A stretch of DNA of 64,000 nt from Acorus gramineus (GCA_030737835.1 CM060856.1:2514952-2578951), one strand, 5' to 3'. Counted from the stretch's first letter, positions 36,242-48,044 are shown. The notes: generated by a model not told the origin, from the letters alone. Translations and numbers: made by a program.

Positions 36242-36762
36242 GTACATCCCTTGTAATTTCATGTTCTTAAAAAAAAAATTTAAAGAGTGTGGTTGAAAGT
36301 CGCCCCCCCTAAAGTGAATTTCTAGCTCCGCCACTGGAAGTATCCGTATTCGATCTAAAAATCCAGATTCGGATACAAATAATTATTCAAGATATCCAAA
36401 AATTCAAAATGAACATTAAATTATTCCAATATCCAAAAATAAAAATCATATATTTAATAATTGAAATATGTAAAAAATATAATAATGAACTAATATAAAA
36501 CATAAAATTGGAAATATATACATTAAACATTACATGCTTTAGAGTAAAATAAAAAATAAAAACTCATGTTAATCCTAATATAAATAAATAAATAATTAAT
36601 TAATAATAAAATAATATTTTTCGATACGGATATTTTGATACGGATAATTTTTACGGATACAGATTTTTTGGATATCGGATATCTTCTAAATTTTCAGATA
36701 CGGATACGGATTCGAATCAGATATGGATTTTTTTTTGAATAATTGACAGGCTTACATACTAT

Positions 36763-37392
36763 TATATTAAATGAATTATATACTGAGATACAATAGTATA
36801 TCTTTTTTCACATAAAAAATAAATAAATAAATTTATATGTATATGAGATAGTGTAATATATACTATATTAAGATTGTAAAATAAACTATAAAATAGATTG
36901 AGTGTATCAACATTTTTTTTAATTTGCAGTTATTATCATCATCTGCCACACACACACAATGCAGTTGGAGATTTTGGACCAGCTACCTTAGCAGGTCACT
37001 CGTCAGAACCACAAAAAAAAGGATAGTCACTTTAGGCTAGTTTGGCAAGGGGTTGAAATTTTTGGGATAAGTTATCTTAATTTTAGAGGATAAAAAGTTA
37101 ATCAATTTTATTCATATTTACATTTGTTAAAATTAGAATAAAAAATGATGATAAATATTATTCCAACCTTTAGATGGAACAAAAAACCATTATTTTTATT
37201 TCAAAATCAGGACAACTGTCCGCACTTTATCCCTATTATTTTTCACACCAAACGGCATAAGTTGTCATTCCTCTCACTTATCCCCACAATTATCCTTTAT
37301 CCCACCACTTATCCCCTTCCAATGTTGTGAAGGCAATTAACTTACACTTCACTACTTAAACTTAACAGAAGAATGTACTCCTTTACATTTTA
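36763..37392. other. AT-rich intergenic stretch, possible MITE
   Basis: No gene. The segment from about 37025 to 37328 has GATAAGTTATCT near the left and CACTTATCCCC words near the right, which suggests a decayed MITE. No target duplication was found. Confidence 0.3.
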
Positions 37393-37919
37393 TAGTAGAG
37401 AAAAATCTATATAACCCCCTGTAAACTTATTGAAATCCATATAACCCACTGATTTTTCTTAAAATCCATAAAACCCCCTGAAAACACTTAGTAAATCCAA
37501 ATAACCCCCTGAAAAAAATTTACGTTTACAGATGATGAATATTATATTTGATTTACCTTGATAGAAAACACAATATACCAAAAAAAACCTACAATGTGTT
37601 AAAAATGTGAAAAATCTTCTATAAATAACGATTTTACTCCTCTGAATAGAGTTTTATAATATGTTCAGAGAGGATAAAATCATCATTTTCATAGGATTTT
37701 GACATTTTGTATTAGTTTTTTAGTATATCGTGTTTTCAATCAGGGTTAACTAAAAAAAATATGTGCAAAATATTTATTATTTATTAACAAAAAATTTATT
37801 CAGGGGGTTATTTGGATTTACTAGGTGTTTTCAGGGGGTTATATGGATTTTAAAAAAAAGTCATGGGGTTATATAAATTTCAGTCAAATTCCAAAGAGTT
37901 ATATGGATTTTTCCCTCTA
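37393..37919. mobile_element. Fold-back / long-TIR MITE
   Basis: The left arm contains AAATCCATAAAACCCCCTG and AAATCCAAATAACCCCCTG (37462-37514). The right arm carries the reverse complements CAGGGGGTTATTTGGATTT and CAGGGGGTTATATGGATTT (37800-37851). Outer ends are GAGAAAAATC and, reversed, GAGGGAAAAATCC. Arms exceed 100 bp. Long inverted arms suggest a Mutator-like MITE, but I cannot confirm a 9-bp duplication. Confidence 0.7.
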
Positions 37920-38035
37920 TATTATTATATATAATATATATTATTTGTTATACATATAAGTGCTATGGAGCATTTAATATAAAGAGTATTTATATGAAGG
38001 GCACCATGTTAAATATAAATCGATCAATATATCTA

Positions 38036-38267
38036 TTTGGATCCGTCCCCACGGCTCTAAGCCGGTGGATCAGGATGTCGGCGTCCTTGTGATGCTCTCG
38101 AGATCGATTCTCGCTGGTTAGCGAGAATGAAAATCACCAATAAGCTCTGTTGGGCTTGGTTGTCTGGGCTCCCGCCCGAACTGGGTTGTATTGGGCTTCA
38201 GCCCTCTTAGTATATGTAAGGGGATGGTGTCGCCCTTGTTCGGGCCTCTATGTACCAAAAAATATAT
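38036..38267 (+). mobile_element. tRNA-derived SINE
   Basis: A 232-bp unit flanked by a perfect 9-bp duplication ATATATCTA (38027-38035 and 38268-38276). It has a box-B-like GATCGATTCTC at 38102-38112 and ends in ACCAAAAAATATAT. A perfect hairpin, ATTCTCGCT-GGTT-AGCGAGAAT (38107-38128), overlaps box B. Confidence 0.7.
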
Positions 38268-38276
38268 ATATATCTA

Positions 38277-39453
38277 CAGTGTATCAATAAAATAGATATT
38301 TTAAACATTGATTAAGGGGTTCAAATACTCTGTTTGACTTTCTCAGTTTAGATCTTACTATACTTTTTGTTCAAAGATGTTTTGGGTACACAGTTAAATC
38401 GGACGTCTAAAAATTCATTTATACTGTGGACCTCACATTCTCTTTTAATATTTTATAATCCCAAAGGATTCGACGGCTGAAAATCCTTTTGTATTGAGGA
38501 CCACGCATATGAATCACTCGCACGCGCCATGGTTTCCTCTACTTCATTTGTTTCTTGATTCAATTTTGGTTTCTTCTCTTCACTTTGCGATATTTTTTAA
38601 ATTCACAAAGATGCAATAAAGTGAAGCTGGTTAAATGAAGAAATCAAAATCATAAATGGTGGGTTCAAAGGAATTAAAACATAAACTCCATCAAAAGAAA
38701 AAAAAAATCCCCTTTTCATTGATCAAAACTGGAATATAAAAGAATCCCACAAATAGAGACCAATAAAAATTCTTTTTTTTTTTTAATTCCACCACAGCAT
38801 CAGCCCTACCGAATCATGTCCTCTACCTCCCTCCTCTTCCTCCTCCTCTGTCCCCTTTACCCCCTCCACACCCTTCAAAACCATATATTTCCCCCCATTG
38901 CTCCCCACCACCTCCTCCTCCTCCTACCCCTCATGTGCAGCCTCATCATTTCTTGGCCAGGGCCGCTTCATCTGTCAATATCTCGTGCACGGCCATTCAC
39001 GTCTCCTCTTAAAGCATATGTTGTCTCACCGTGTGAAACCCCTATCCGGAAAAGAAGAAGAAAAAAAGACATGCGGGGTCCACTATAAACCCAAATGAAT
39101 GACTCAGTGTTAGATTTACTTATGTACACATGGCATCATTGAAAAAAGTATAGCAAGATCAAAAAAGAAAAAGTCAAAAGTAGAGGATCTAAACCTTATT
39201 AAGGGTGTGTTTATGTAAAAAAAAAAAAAAAGAAACTGAGACAAAAGAAATCATTTTATCTTTAATCAATTTATATGTTGTTTGTCTCTTACAAAAAGTG
39301 ATGAAAAATAAAAACTGTTATTTGTATCTGTGATGGAAAATGATAAAAAATAAATATGATTTTTTGTGGTTGTGATAAAAAAAATAACTGAAAATAATAT
39401 GCATTGTTCCTGTTATCACGAAAAGTGATAAAAAATGATAAAATTGTTGTGAA
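38277..39453. other. Intergenic DNA without a recognised gene
   Basis: AT-rich sequence. A pyrimidine-rich stretch at 38815-38935 (CTCCTC words) gives overlapping short frames that do not resemble known proteins. Around 39240-39440 the word GTGATAAAAAATGATAAA recurs. Nothing else to report. Confidence 0.4.
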
Positions 39454-39717
39454 TATAGTGGATAACCACCATTCCTCCATGCCATAACCTCCCCCACTCT
39501 TCAACTCCATAACTTTCACTATTAATCACCCTACTATCTACCCCCTCACCTCTATAGACTTGTAACTCTCCCTTTTGGGATTCCTCCATGCACCATATAA
39601 ATAGAAGGGTTTCTCATGTATTCGACAATCAACAATTGAAGAATAAACACCTCTCTCTACTTCTCTATTTGCTTGTATATTTTGTTTATGCATTTATAAT
39701 CTACTTAGTTTACAACA
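39454..39717 (+). repeat. 5' LTR of the copia element
   Basis: 264 bp, ending TTTACAACA before the primer-binding site; TATA box CATATAAATAG near 39595. Confidence 0.85.
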
Positions 39718-40384
39718 CGTTATCAGCACGAGAAGCTCTTTGTTAAAGAGAAAGGTTTGTATTCGATGGGTTGTTAATGATCTACATCAAAAACATTCTC
39801 TCATGCCTTACATCTATATTGAATTTGCTGTTGTTATAAGCATAGCATGTTATTCTATCATTTATATATATTATATTAGTTTGTTATATTCATGAATGAT
39901 TTTATTAGCATGAGTAGAACCCATGATTTTATTATATTCACCATCATGCCCTATTTGAAAACACTCATACTATTTTGGCAGCACCATGATTCCTTTTTGT
40001 ATTTTTTTTTAATAATGAAAATTAAAAGTTTTTTTTTAATATGTGGCATAAATATCTTCTTAATTAGTTTATTTATTCAACATATATAGTGCTTCGGTTA
40101 CTATACTATGGTTACAATACCGTGACATGCTATGCCACATATAAAATAAAAAAAAAAAATATTAGTCTCAATCTGTTCCATATTCATATATATGTGGAAA
40201 AAAAAATTGGTTGAGACGATTAAAATTTGTAGCTTAAATTTTTTTCTGTTTGACTATATGGAATTATATTTTTTATGTTTCACTTATTGATTAGATTTGT
40301 GCTAACACCAGTCCTTATTCCTTGTATCAATTAATTTGATATTTATATTTGATTTGAGATTCATTTTAATGTTACAATGTCATG

Positions 40385-40740
40385 TGTGCCTATAGGATCA
40401 TACAAAAATTGTATTTACATGGATCCCTGAAGGACCATGTAAAAGTTATGAATAATGTATCCCAATAGGGCCATGCAAATTTTATTTTATTTTATCTCTG
40501 AAGGACTACAAAAATTATTACATGGATCCTTAGAGGATCATGTGAAAGATATGATTAGAATGTGTCCCTGAAGGACCGTATAATTTTTATCCCTAAAGGA
40601 TATATGTACACACAAATCATGATTGCTCGTGTTCCTATAGGACCAAACAAAAGTTATATGATATATTTTTTGGGTCTTTGAAGGACCAAATAAAAAAAAA
40701 AGATCCATGTATCCCAGCAGGAACATGTAAATTATGATTA
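40385..40740 (+). repeat. Degenerate minisatellite in the copia leader
   Basis: The word (T)CCCTGAAGGACCATGTAAA recurs about nine times with variable 25-50 bp spacing, for example at 40427, 40495, 40565 and 40675. It is non-coding and lies between the primer site and the pol part. Confidence 0.7.
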
Positions 40741-42227
40741 GATTTCACCACCATCATCATAATTAAGAGGATTTAAAGATTAATATCTTATTGACAAAGG
40801 TCCACCGGTCATTATGCCTCAAATATGCTCCAGTTGTAGCAATATTGAGAGCATGAATTTTATATATTCTCGTTGCCGAACAACGATTTTTAAAAAAATA
40901 TCATATAACTCAACTCAATGGCATAGCATCATTACCTGAAGTAAATGCATTTTATTTTATGTTCATCATGAAATTTGTGGTCATGAATGATGAGATCATG
41001 ATTTATATAGTTAAAAGCACAACAATCATAAAGTTTGTAAAATATCTCAAATCACTGGAAGTGGTTTACTATTAAACTAAAGCATAATTGAAGGAAAAAT
41101 GGTTGCAGAACAAACCCCTAACACAAGAAAAATGATTGTTATTTATTTTGTGCTTAAAAATATGGTCACGTACCTGATGTACGTTCATGTATTTTTATAA
41201 TTTTTCTTTGTTATCTGAAATGCATTTTCTTATTTCTATATTTATCTTATTTATTTCATTTTCTTTTTAACAAGAATGACTATGGTTGGTGACATCTGTC
41301 TGGCAGACAGTGCTACAACGCATACGATCCAACGAAATAAAAAATATTTCTCGACATTGACATCAATCAATGCAAATGTTAATACCATCTCTGGTACTAC
41401 AAAATTAATTGAAGACCCCAGAAGAACAAATATAATATTACCAGGAGGTACAAAATTTTATATTAATGATACATTATATTCAGCAAGATTCAGAAGAAAT
41501 CTGCTAAGTTTTAAGGATATCCGTCTTAATGGATATCATGCTGAGACTATAAGTGAAAACAATATGGAGTATTTATGCATTACTTCAATTGTTTTGGGCC
41601 AAAACCATATATTAGAGAAACTTCATGCTCTGTCATCTGGGTTGTATTATACAACCATAAAAACAATCAAATCATACGTAGTTACGAACCCGAAGTTCTA
41701 TGATTCCGATATTTTTACGTTTTGGCATGATCGTCTCCGGCATCCAGGGTCTACAATGATGTGTCGAATAATTAATAATTCATTTAGGCATCCATTAAAG
41801 AACCAGAAGATTCTTTTACCCAATCACTATCAATGCACTTCGTGCTCACAAGGAAAATTGATAGTTAGACCATCTCCTACAAAAGTCAATGTTGAGTCAC
41901 CAACATTTTTGCAAAGAATCCAAGGGGTTATATGTGGCCCAATCCACCCCCCATGTGGACCATTCAAGTATTTTATGGTATTGATAAACGCATCTGCTAG
42001 ATGGTCTCATGTTTGTCTATTATCCACTCGGAATGCTGCATTTGCAAGACTACTTGCTCTGATAATCCAATTACAGTTTCATTTAAATCAATCCGTCTTG
42101 ATGGAGCTGGTGAATTCACATCAAAAAAATTTAATAACTATTGAATGTCGCATGGCATCGATGTTGAACACCCTGTTGCTCATGTGCACACTCAAAATAG
42201 ATTAGCTGAATCATTTATTAAGCACCT

Positions 42228-42491
42228 TGTAGTGGATAACCACCACTCCTCCACGCCATAACCTCCCCCACTCTTCAACTCCATAACCCGCACTATTAAT
42301 CACCCGACTATCTACCCCTTCACCTCTATAGACTTGTAACTCCCCCTTTTAGGATTCTTCTATGCACTCTATAAATAGAGGGGTTTCTCATGTATTCGAC
42401 AACCAACAATTGAAGAATAAACACCTCTCTCTACTTCTCTATTTGCTTGTGTATTTTGTTTATGTATTTGTATTCTACTTAGTTTATAACA
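42228..42491 (+). repeat. 3' LTR of the copia element
   Basis: 264 bp from TGTAGTGGATAACC to TTTATAACA; colinear with the 5' LTR, differences mostly transitions. Confidence 0.85.
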
Positions 42492-42919
42492 AAAATAATA
42501 TATATATATATATATTATTTGTATATTAATTTAAATATAATATAAAAGCAACTTAACTTGTCAAATATTTTTAAATAAATAAAGTTTTGAATGACGATCA
42601 AAAAGGATATGTCACATAAAAAATAAATTTTTAAAATAAATATTTTTTACTTTATTATAAAATAAAAAAGATTAAACAAAAACACTCAATATCATCAAAC
42701 ATGTAATATTCAAACACAAAAAAAAAACTCACTTTCCCTCCTCTACCGTGAGGAAATTATTTTCACCTCTTCTAATAAAACAAGAAAGCAAAGGGAAACT
42801 GAGGAAATGTTTCTTTTCCTTTTTTTTGTTTGGCACAAACAGCAAGTTTTTAGGTGGTTAATTTTTTTTTTTTTTACTTTCCCTCACTTTTCAAATGACA
42901 CAAATACACCCTAAATATT

Positions 42920-43137
42920 TTTTTATTTTTTTTTATATCGGATGGACCCCCCGTGGCTGACCTTACGGTTTAAGATGGGAAGGCTACGTCCGCCTGTTTG
43001 CCCTGGTCACATGAAAAAATCTTTTGAATAATCGCCAACAAACAGGTGGGTAAGTCAGCACTACGACTCGAACCCAAAACCTACCTTTAACACAGGTTAG
43101 TCCTGAACTATTGTGCTATGGCCAATATTTACCCACC
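42920..43137 (-). mobile_element. tRNA-derived SINE, minus strand
   Basis: A 218-bp insert flanked by near-perfect 17-bp duplications beginning AATACACC (42903-42919 and 43138-43154; one mismatch). On the minus strand it starts near GGCCATAGCACAATAGTTCA (box-A region of a tRNA), carries GGTTCGAGTC (box B) about 50 bp later and ends in an A-rich tail. Confidence 0.85.
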
Positions 43138-43289
43138 AATACACCATAAATATTGCAACAATTTTCTTTTTCAATTGTCTCAAACACACTATGTTGAGAA
43201 AATACTAAAAAAATAAAATAAGAATGATGATGGACAAGCGAAAACACCCGTAGATGTAAATCTACACCTGTTAATGGTCAAAGCGTATC

Positions 43290-45330
43290 ACATCTAGAGT
43301 ATTCTAGAAAAATCAGCAGCCTAATGTATTTGATGAATTGCACAAGTCCTGACTTGGCCTAACTCAGTTAACAAATTGAGTATGTTTACTAGTAATCCAA
43401 GACATGATCACCGGAAGGCGATAATCAAGGTTCTTAGATATCTAAGATACACCGAGGCTTACGGATTGCACTTCACAAGATATCTAGCAGTTCTTGAAGG
43501 CTCTAGCGATACAAACTAGATATCTAATACCAAAATTTTCAAAGTCCGCTAGTAGATATGTTTTTACACTAGGAGGTGCATCGTATCATGGAAGTCCTTA
43601 AAGCAAACATGTATTATTAGATCCACCATGGAATTTGAATTCATTTCTTTGGATAAAGCAGGAGAAGAAGTTGAATGGCTTCGAAATTTCTTAGAGGACA
43701 TTCCAGTTTTGTCAAAGCCTGTGCTCGCAATATGCATACATTGTGATAGCCAATCAACAATTGGAAAGGCTTAGAGTAATATCTATAACTGTAAGTCTCG
43801 ACATATCCGTCAGAGACACGACACCGTTAAATAGTTGCTTTCGAATGGGATAATATTGATTGATTATATAAAGTCAAAAGATAAACTTACGGATCTGTTT
43901 ACTGAAGGTTTGTATAGAGAACAAGTGTTCAGATCATCAAGGGGAATAGGATTGAAGCGTATATCCAAATGGTCACCATAATAGTAACCCAACCTAGTTG
44001 ATTGCGGATCTCAATGGGACAACTACGTTATGTGTGACTCTGTCGAGGCACTGAGGAGAAAAAAATCTCATACCCGTTCCTATGGTGAAATAGTGCAACC
44101 TACAGTGTGAATCAAGTTAAGTAACTCTTTTAATGATTCCTATATCTTGAAAAACTAAGTGGAGCATGACAAGGATCTCCCCATATGACTCATCTATATG
44201 AATGTGAAGTATGGCCATTTCTATGAGAATTATAAGGTTGAATTCTCTCATAGCACTCATGAATACCACGAGTTGTTCAGGGCTGAAATGAACACATCCG
44301 TGAGAACCAGTTGTGTTAAGAGAAGAACTGTGTGGAAACTATATGTCTTAGTTTACAATTATAGCTAAACAATTCAAGACATCATGTTCATTGGTTAGCC
44401 TGTAAACCCGATAGTTTTTCACTAGTGAAGGTTCAAGGCCAAAAGAACCATTTTTTAAAGTAGTAACTTTCCAAAGTACCCTCTCTCTAGGGTCTGCATT
44501 ATTATGTGCATAATGGAACCAATTGTCATGTGGGGATTGCTGAAAACTTGGGTTTTGACCAAGCATGGTGAAATTGGATGGTCGTTGAGAGAAAAAAAAT
44601 TTACGACTTAATCTAGAAACACACGCGCGCGTGCACTCGACTCGGCCCGGTTTGGACCAGATCGCACGTGCGAATTAATTTTTTGGACAAAATTTATATG
44701 ATAAATTTTTTTTGTCCATTAAATTTATTCTTCCAAATATTTTTTGTTATGTTGGACTTCTACTCGGGTTGGATTATATGGGTCGTTCGGATCCATTTGT
44801 AACTGGCATCCGTTCAGAAATTCTGACAGTTAACAGTTACACTGAAAGGCTGTTTGATACTCTATTTAAGTGAAAACTGAACAATCCAAAGGGTGTCTTC
44901 AACAACCTCCTCAACTGTTTTTTCCCTCTATAAATTCCATCCGAATTTGCATCATTCCTCCATCAAGTCATTCACTGCAGTAGGCATTCCAGTCCCTTAC
45001 AGTCTCCAGTATAGTTCACTGAGTGCATGCATTCTAGAGTAACAGAGAGAGTGGTATAAGCAGAGTTAGTTCCCTATCTCTTCGATTTGAAGTGCTGCAA
45101 CTACCTTAAGGAGTTTGGCCATTGTATCTTGGGAGATTATCGTTAGAACCGGAAGCACCAGTGCATGGCGAATATTGTCTTAAGGACATAGGGTTCAACT
45201 GTAGCATCGATCTTCATCATTCAATAGAACAAAACATACTCACTAAATCAGTAGGCTTGGTTGTTCTTCTTCTCCTTCTTCTGACTACTATAGTGTCTCT
45301 ATGTTAACTTTCCTTATTATATATTGTGTT
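43290..45330 (+). mobile_element. Decayed Ty1/copia relic: pol end and probable 3' LTR
   Basis: 43290-44000 translates piecewise to the end of a copia reverse transcriptase/RNase H (around [23 protein letters not shown] and KDKLTDLFTEGL). A non-coding stretch follows, then an LTR-like region (about 44500-45330) with CTATAAATTCC near 44930. The other LTR and most of the element are missing. It has many breaks and is much older than its neighbours. The LTR call is inferred from position and promoter-like content. Confidence 0.65.
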
Positions 45331-45587
45331 ATAAACATAACTCCGTACTACTTTTTCTTATAATGTCTAGCCCTTTATGCAGCCCCATTTACTGTTCATA
45401 ACATTTTAAAAAAAAATTATACACTATTTCATTATAATAAATATTATCATACAAAATGAAATATATACTGAAATATAATAGTAATAGTATTTTTTTCTCT
45501 TTTAAAAAATATTTTTTTTATTTCATGATCTGTAATAAAATTTATATATTCTGATAATGTAATATGAATGGAAAATAATTTATAAGC

Positions 45588-46872
45588 CCCATTACATAGA
45601 CCCCATGTAAGCCTCATGAGGTGGCATTAATGACATAACCGATAATACCCTTGACTTCAATTTGGTTAACCTATACCGTATTAATGAGACAGTTAAGCAA
45701 ATGTAGAATTCCTTTTATACCCTTCTAAGTCATCCACCACTTTAAAAAATCATTCTGATCTGCATGTTCATCTCTGACGACCAACGTCACCACCTCTGAA
45801 TTCCTCTTGTCACCCTCTATCATATGAGAGGTGGTTTGACTACTTTTCAAGCCTTCCTCTAGCCTCTACCTCCTACAACCTCCATCTCCACCGTTTTTGT
45901 AAAATTCAGATACATTTCAAATGTATCTGACAAACCAATTGCATTAGTTTATGTGATATATTTTTACATGTTTTTGTGATCTGGTGTTTTGATGTTGAAG
46001 TTTGAATCTGGAATGTTGTTGTTTAATATTTAAAGTCAGTTACATATTCATAATTTTATTGGACTTATATGCATGAATTTTCAAAAGATAATTATATTCC
46101 AAACTAATCTATATATTTATACATTTTTTTATAAGTTACTTACATTTCTGAATGTAATTGATTTGTTATATGAATATATTGTAAAAGTTAGTTACATTCA
46201 TAAATTCCGATATGACCTTTCTTATTGTTTGTTTTTGCATTTATTACAATTTTTTATATTGAATTTGGTGTTTAATATTAAATATGGCAGTCTTTGATCT
46301 GGCTTTTGGTTACAATTTTTTCTTTGAATCTGGTGTTTGATGTTAAATATGTTTTTTGAAGGATTTTATAGAGTTTTGATGTTATATTGGAATGTGGTTG
46401 TGTTACATTTTCAAACTAATATGAATATTTATACATTATATTTTATAAGCCAGTTATATATTTGAAATATAACAGATGTTTAAATAATAAAAGTCAGTTA
46501 ACTGAACTATTTGTGCAATATATTTTAAAACTAAGTTATATGCATAAAATGTAACTGACTTTTTTATCTACATTCATCAAAAAGTGGATATGAAAGTTGA
46601 AAAATGTGGAATCTGGATGAGGACTGAAAAGATAGTCAAACCACCTCTCATATGATAGAGAGCGAAAAAAGGAATCCAGTGGTGATAACACCGTTCGTCG
46701 AAGTTGAGTAGGTCGGCCAGAATGATTTTTTTAAGTGGTAAATATGTATTAGAAAAAACAATTGGAAGTAAGGGTGGTTATGTATTTTATTTTTTTATTT
46801 TTTTGTAATGAACAACTAGGTAGCTAATAAAAATTTAACACCTTATAAGACTTATAAGTAAGACTTATATAA
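45588..46872. mobile_element. Fold-back element with inverted arms of about 270 bp
   Basis: Left arm words such as GCCCCATTA (45588), AAAAAATCATTCTG (about 45748) and ATCATATGAGAGGTGGTTTG (about 45817) recur inverted in the right arm (about 46630-46872). The centre is AT-rich without coding capacity. Long inverted arms fit a Mutator-like or other fold-back transposon. Target duplications are unclear. Confidence 0.75.
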
Positions 46873-47101
46873 TGGGGCCTATATAGCAAAACTAAATATG
46901 AATATGCTATAATAATACTGGAGATTATAAAACGGAATGAACATACAAGCGATTTAAGGGGAAAAAAAAAAAAGATTTTATTTCACCTTTGTCTACAGTC
47001 TCGTGAAAAAGAACCCATCCGGTCAATCTGACTATTACCTCCAATCAACGGTTCCGCTCCATAGATCCCCGGTGTTCGCTTCCATTACCTTATCCACATC
47101 T

Positions 47102-47397
47102 GTGGGCCCCACTGAAAAGTCTCGACAAACACAAGCGCAGCTCTCTCAAGCGAGTCGGGGAAAGACCGTCACGTGTCGGTTTCGTGGGAGAAGGTAGTGG
47201 CTGGCGCCGCTGCCGTACCACAAAGACTTAAGATGTGCCACGTGGATGCACTACCTGGTGGGACCCGATGGGGATCCCTCGGCCCACAAAAGGCCTTTCC
47301 TTTTGCGAATGAGTGGAGGACCTTCGCTCTTCCTTCCCCTAAACCTTCACAAAAGCGCACCGGACACCGAGACCCGCCACTGATCTTCCGCCACGTG
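47102..47397 (+). promoter_or_regulatory. LHY: LHY promoter cluster: three G-boxes and two TCP-type sites
   Basis: CACGTG G-boxes lie at 47170, 47239 (CCACGTGG) and 47392 (GCCACGTGGC). GGNCCCAC-type TCP sites lie at 47102-47112 (GTGGGCCCCAC) and 47258-47265 (GTGGGACC, reverse of GGTCCCAC). All are within about 900 bp of the start codon, just upstream of the probable leader. G-boxes bind bHLH/bZIP factors including light-signalling PIFs. The GGTCCCAC motif is the site through which the TCP factor CHE acts on Arabidopsis CCA1. The sites are seen; their use here is inferred. Confidence 0.7.
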
Positions 47398-47983
47398 GCA
47401 TCATCTCATGTGCCCCTCCCACTCCTGCCCTTTCAACCTCAAATAAAAACCTCCACATAAAAAAAATTTCTCAAATTCATTTTTTGTGTTTTGAAAATTC
47501 ATTTTATTTTCGTGGCTGAGATTTGTCCCGTTTGTTTTGAGGGAAAACGTCGCTGGTTTTATGCAATCGCAGTTCAATCTCTTCTCCCCTTCTTTTTGAA
47601 ACTCCCTGTTTTTCAGACATGGAGGGTCTTCCTTAGGTCTGATCCCAACGAAGACGAAGAAGAAGTACAAGTGGTGTCGGTTCGACGACTCTGATCTCAC
47701 ATGGAGGCTGTGTCTGGAAGTATGTCTCTGTTTTTTGGGTTTTTTTTCTTTTCTTTTCAAGTCTCTCTGATCAGTAGACACTAGTTCAATTGGGTTTTTG
47801 TTTTTGGTTCACTTGATCTACTGAACTTCCCTTTGGTTTGATTGAGTGAGAACTTCTGTAAAAAAAGTGGTTCTTGTTGTTTTGTGGATCGTCGGTTGAG
47901 TGAATTGGATTCTGGAGGTCCTTGTCGGTCGATCTGAGCGAGTACTTTTTTTTTGTTTGGGCCCTCCTCGATCGATCGGAGTC

Positions 47984-48019
47984 ATGGTAGGGGAAGTGTG
48001 GCTTTCGAGTTTCGTCTAG
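47984..48019 (+). other. Upstream open reading frame in the LHY leader
   Basis: ATG at 47984 opens an 11-codon frame (MVGEVWLSSFV) closing at 48019, 13 bases before the first in-frame LHY ATG. Another upstream ATG is at 47701. If not spliced out, they would reduce initiation on the main frame. A leader intron from GTATGT (47720) to an AG at 48019 would remove this uORF, so its presence in mRNA is uncertain. Confidence 0.45.
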
Positions 48020-48044
48020 CAAGTGGTTTCCCATGGGATCCGGC

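Larger units (their letters stand above)
28852..36336 (+). mobile_element. Second hAT element (CAxxGGCGGA ends) inside the MITE
   Basis: Begins CAAGGGCGGACC and ends CTCCGCCACTG (reversed: CAGTGGCGGAG), with an 8-bp target duplication GAAGTATC (28844-28851 and 36337-36344). Own sequence is 28852-28890 plus 34856-36336, about 1.5 kb. It keeps a promoter/leader-like segment with a CT tract at 35243-35262 and the first codons of a transposase (35738). It is a deletion derivative of a hAT transposon. The gypsy element at 28891-34850 landed near its left end. Confidence 0.85.
28734..36754. mobile_element. hAT-type MITE with CCGTATCCG arrays, opened by nested insertions
   Basis: Left end CAAGCATGTCAATCGG and right end (reversed) TAAGCCTGTCAATTATT are flanked by a perfect 8-bp duplication CATACTAT (28726-28733 and 36755-36762). 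The parts that belong to this element, 28734-28851 and 36345-36754, are dense in ATCCGTATCCG words in opposite orientations. Everything between is a later insertion with its own duplication. Confidence 0.85.
39454..42491 (+). mobile_element. Ty1/copia element, broken and internally reduced
   Basis: Two 264-bp LTRs (39454-39717 and 42228-42491) begin around TGTAGTGGATAACC and end TTTACAACA / TTTATAACA. They differ at roughly 18 positions, about 7 percent, so the insertion is older than the gypsy element. A copia-type primer site TTATCAGCACGAGA follows the 5' LTR. The internal region has a 1.5-kb repeat-bearing leader and a pol part (about 41276-42205) with protease (DSATTHTI) and the integrase start (GAG-pre-integrase with FWHDRLRHPG). 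Reverse transcriptase and RNase H are absent. Each LTR has a TATA box (CATATAAATAG / CTATAAATAG). No clear target duplication was found. Confidence 0.88.

Noticed and set aside
47003-47694. Short frames upstream of LHY
   Set aside because: They overlap the promoter and leader, resemble no protein and are explained as non-coding regulatory DNA.
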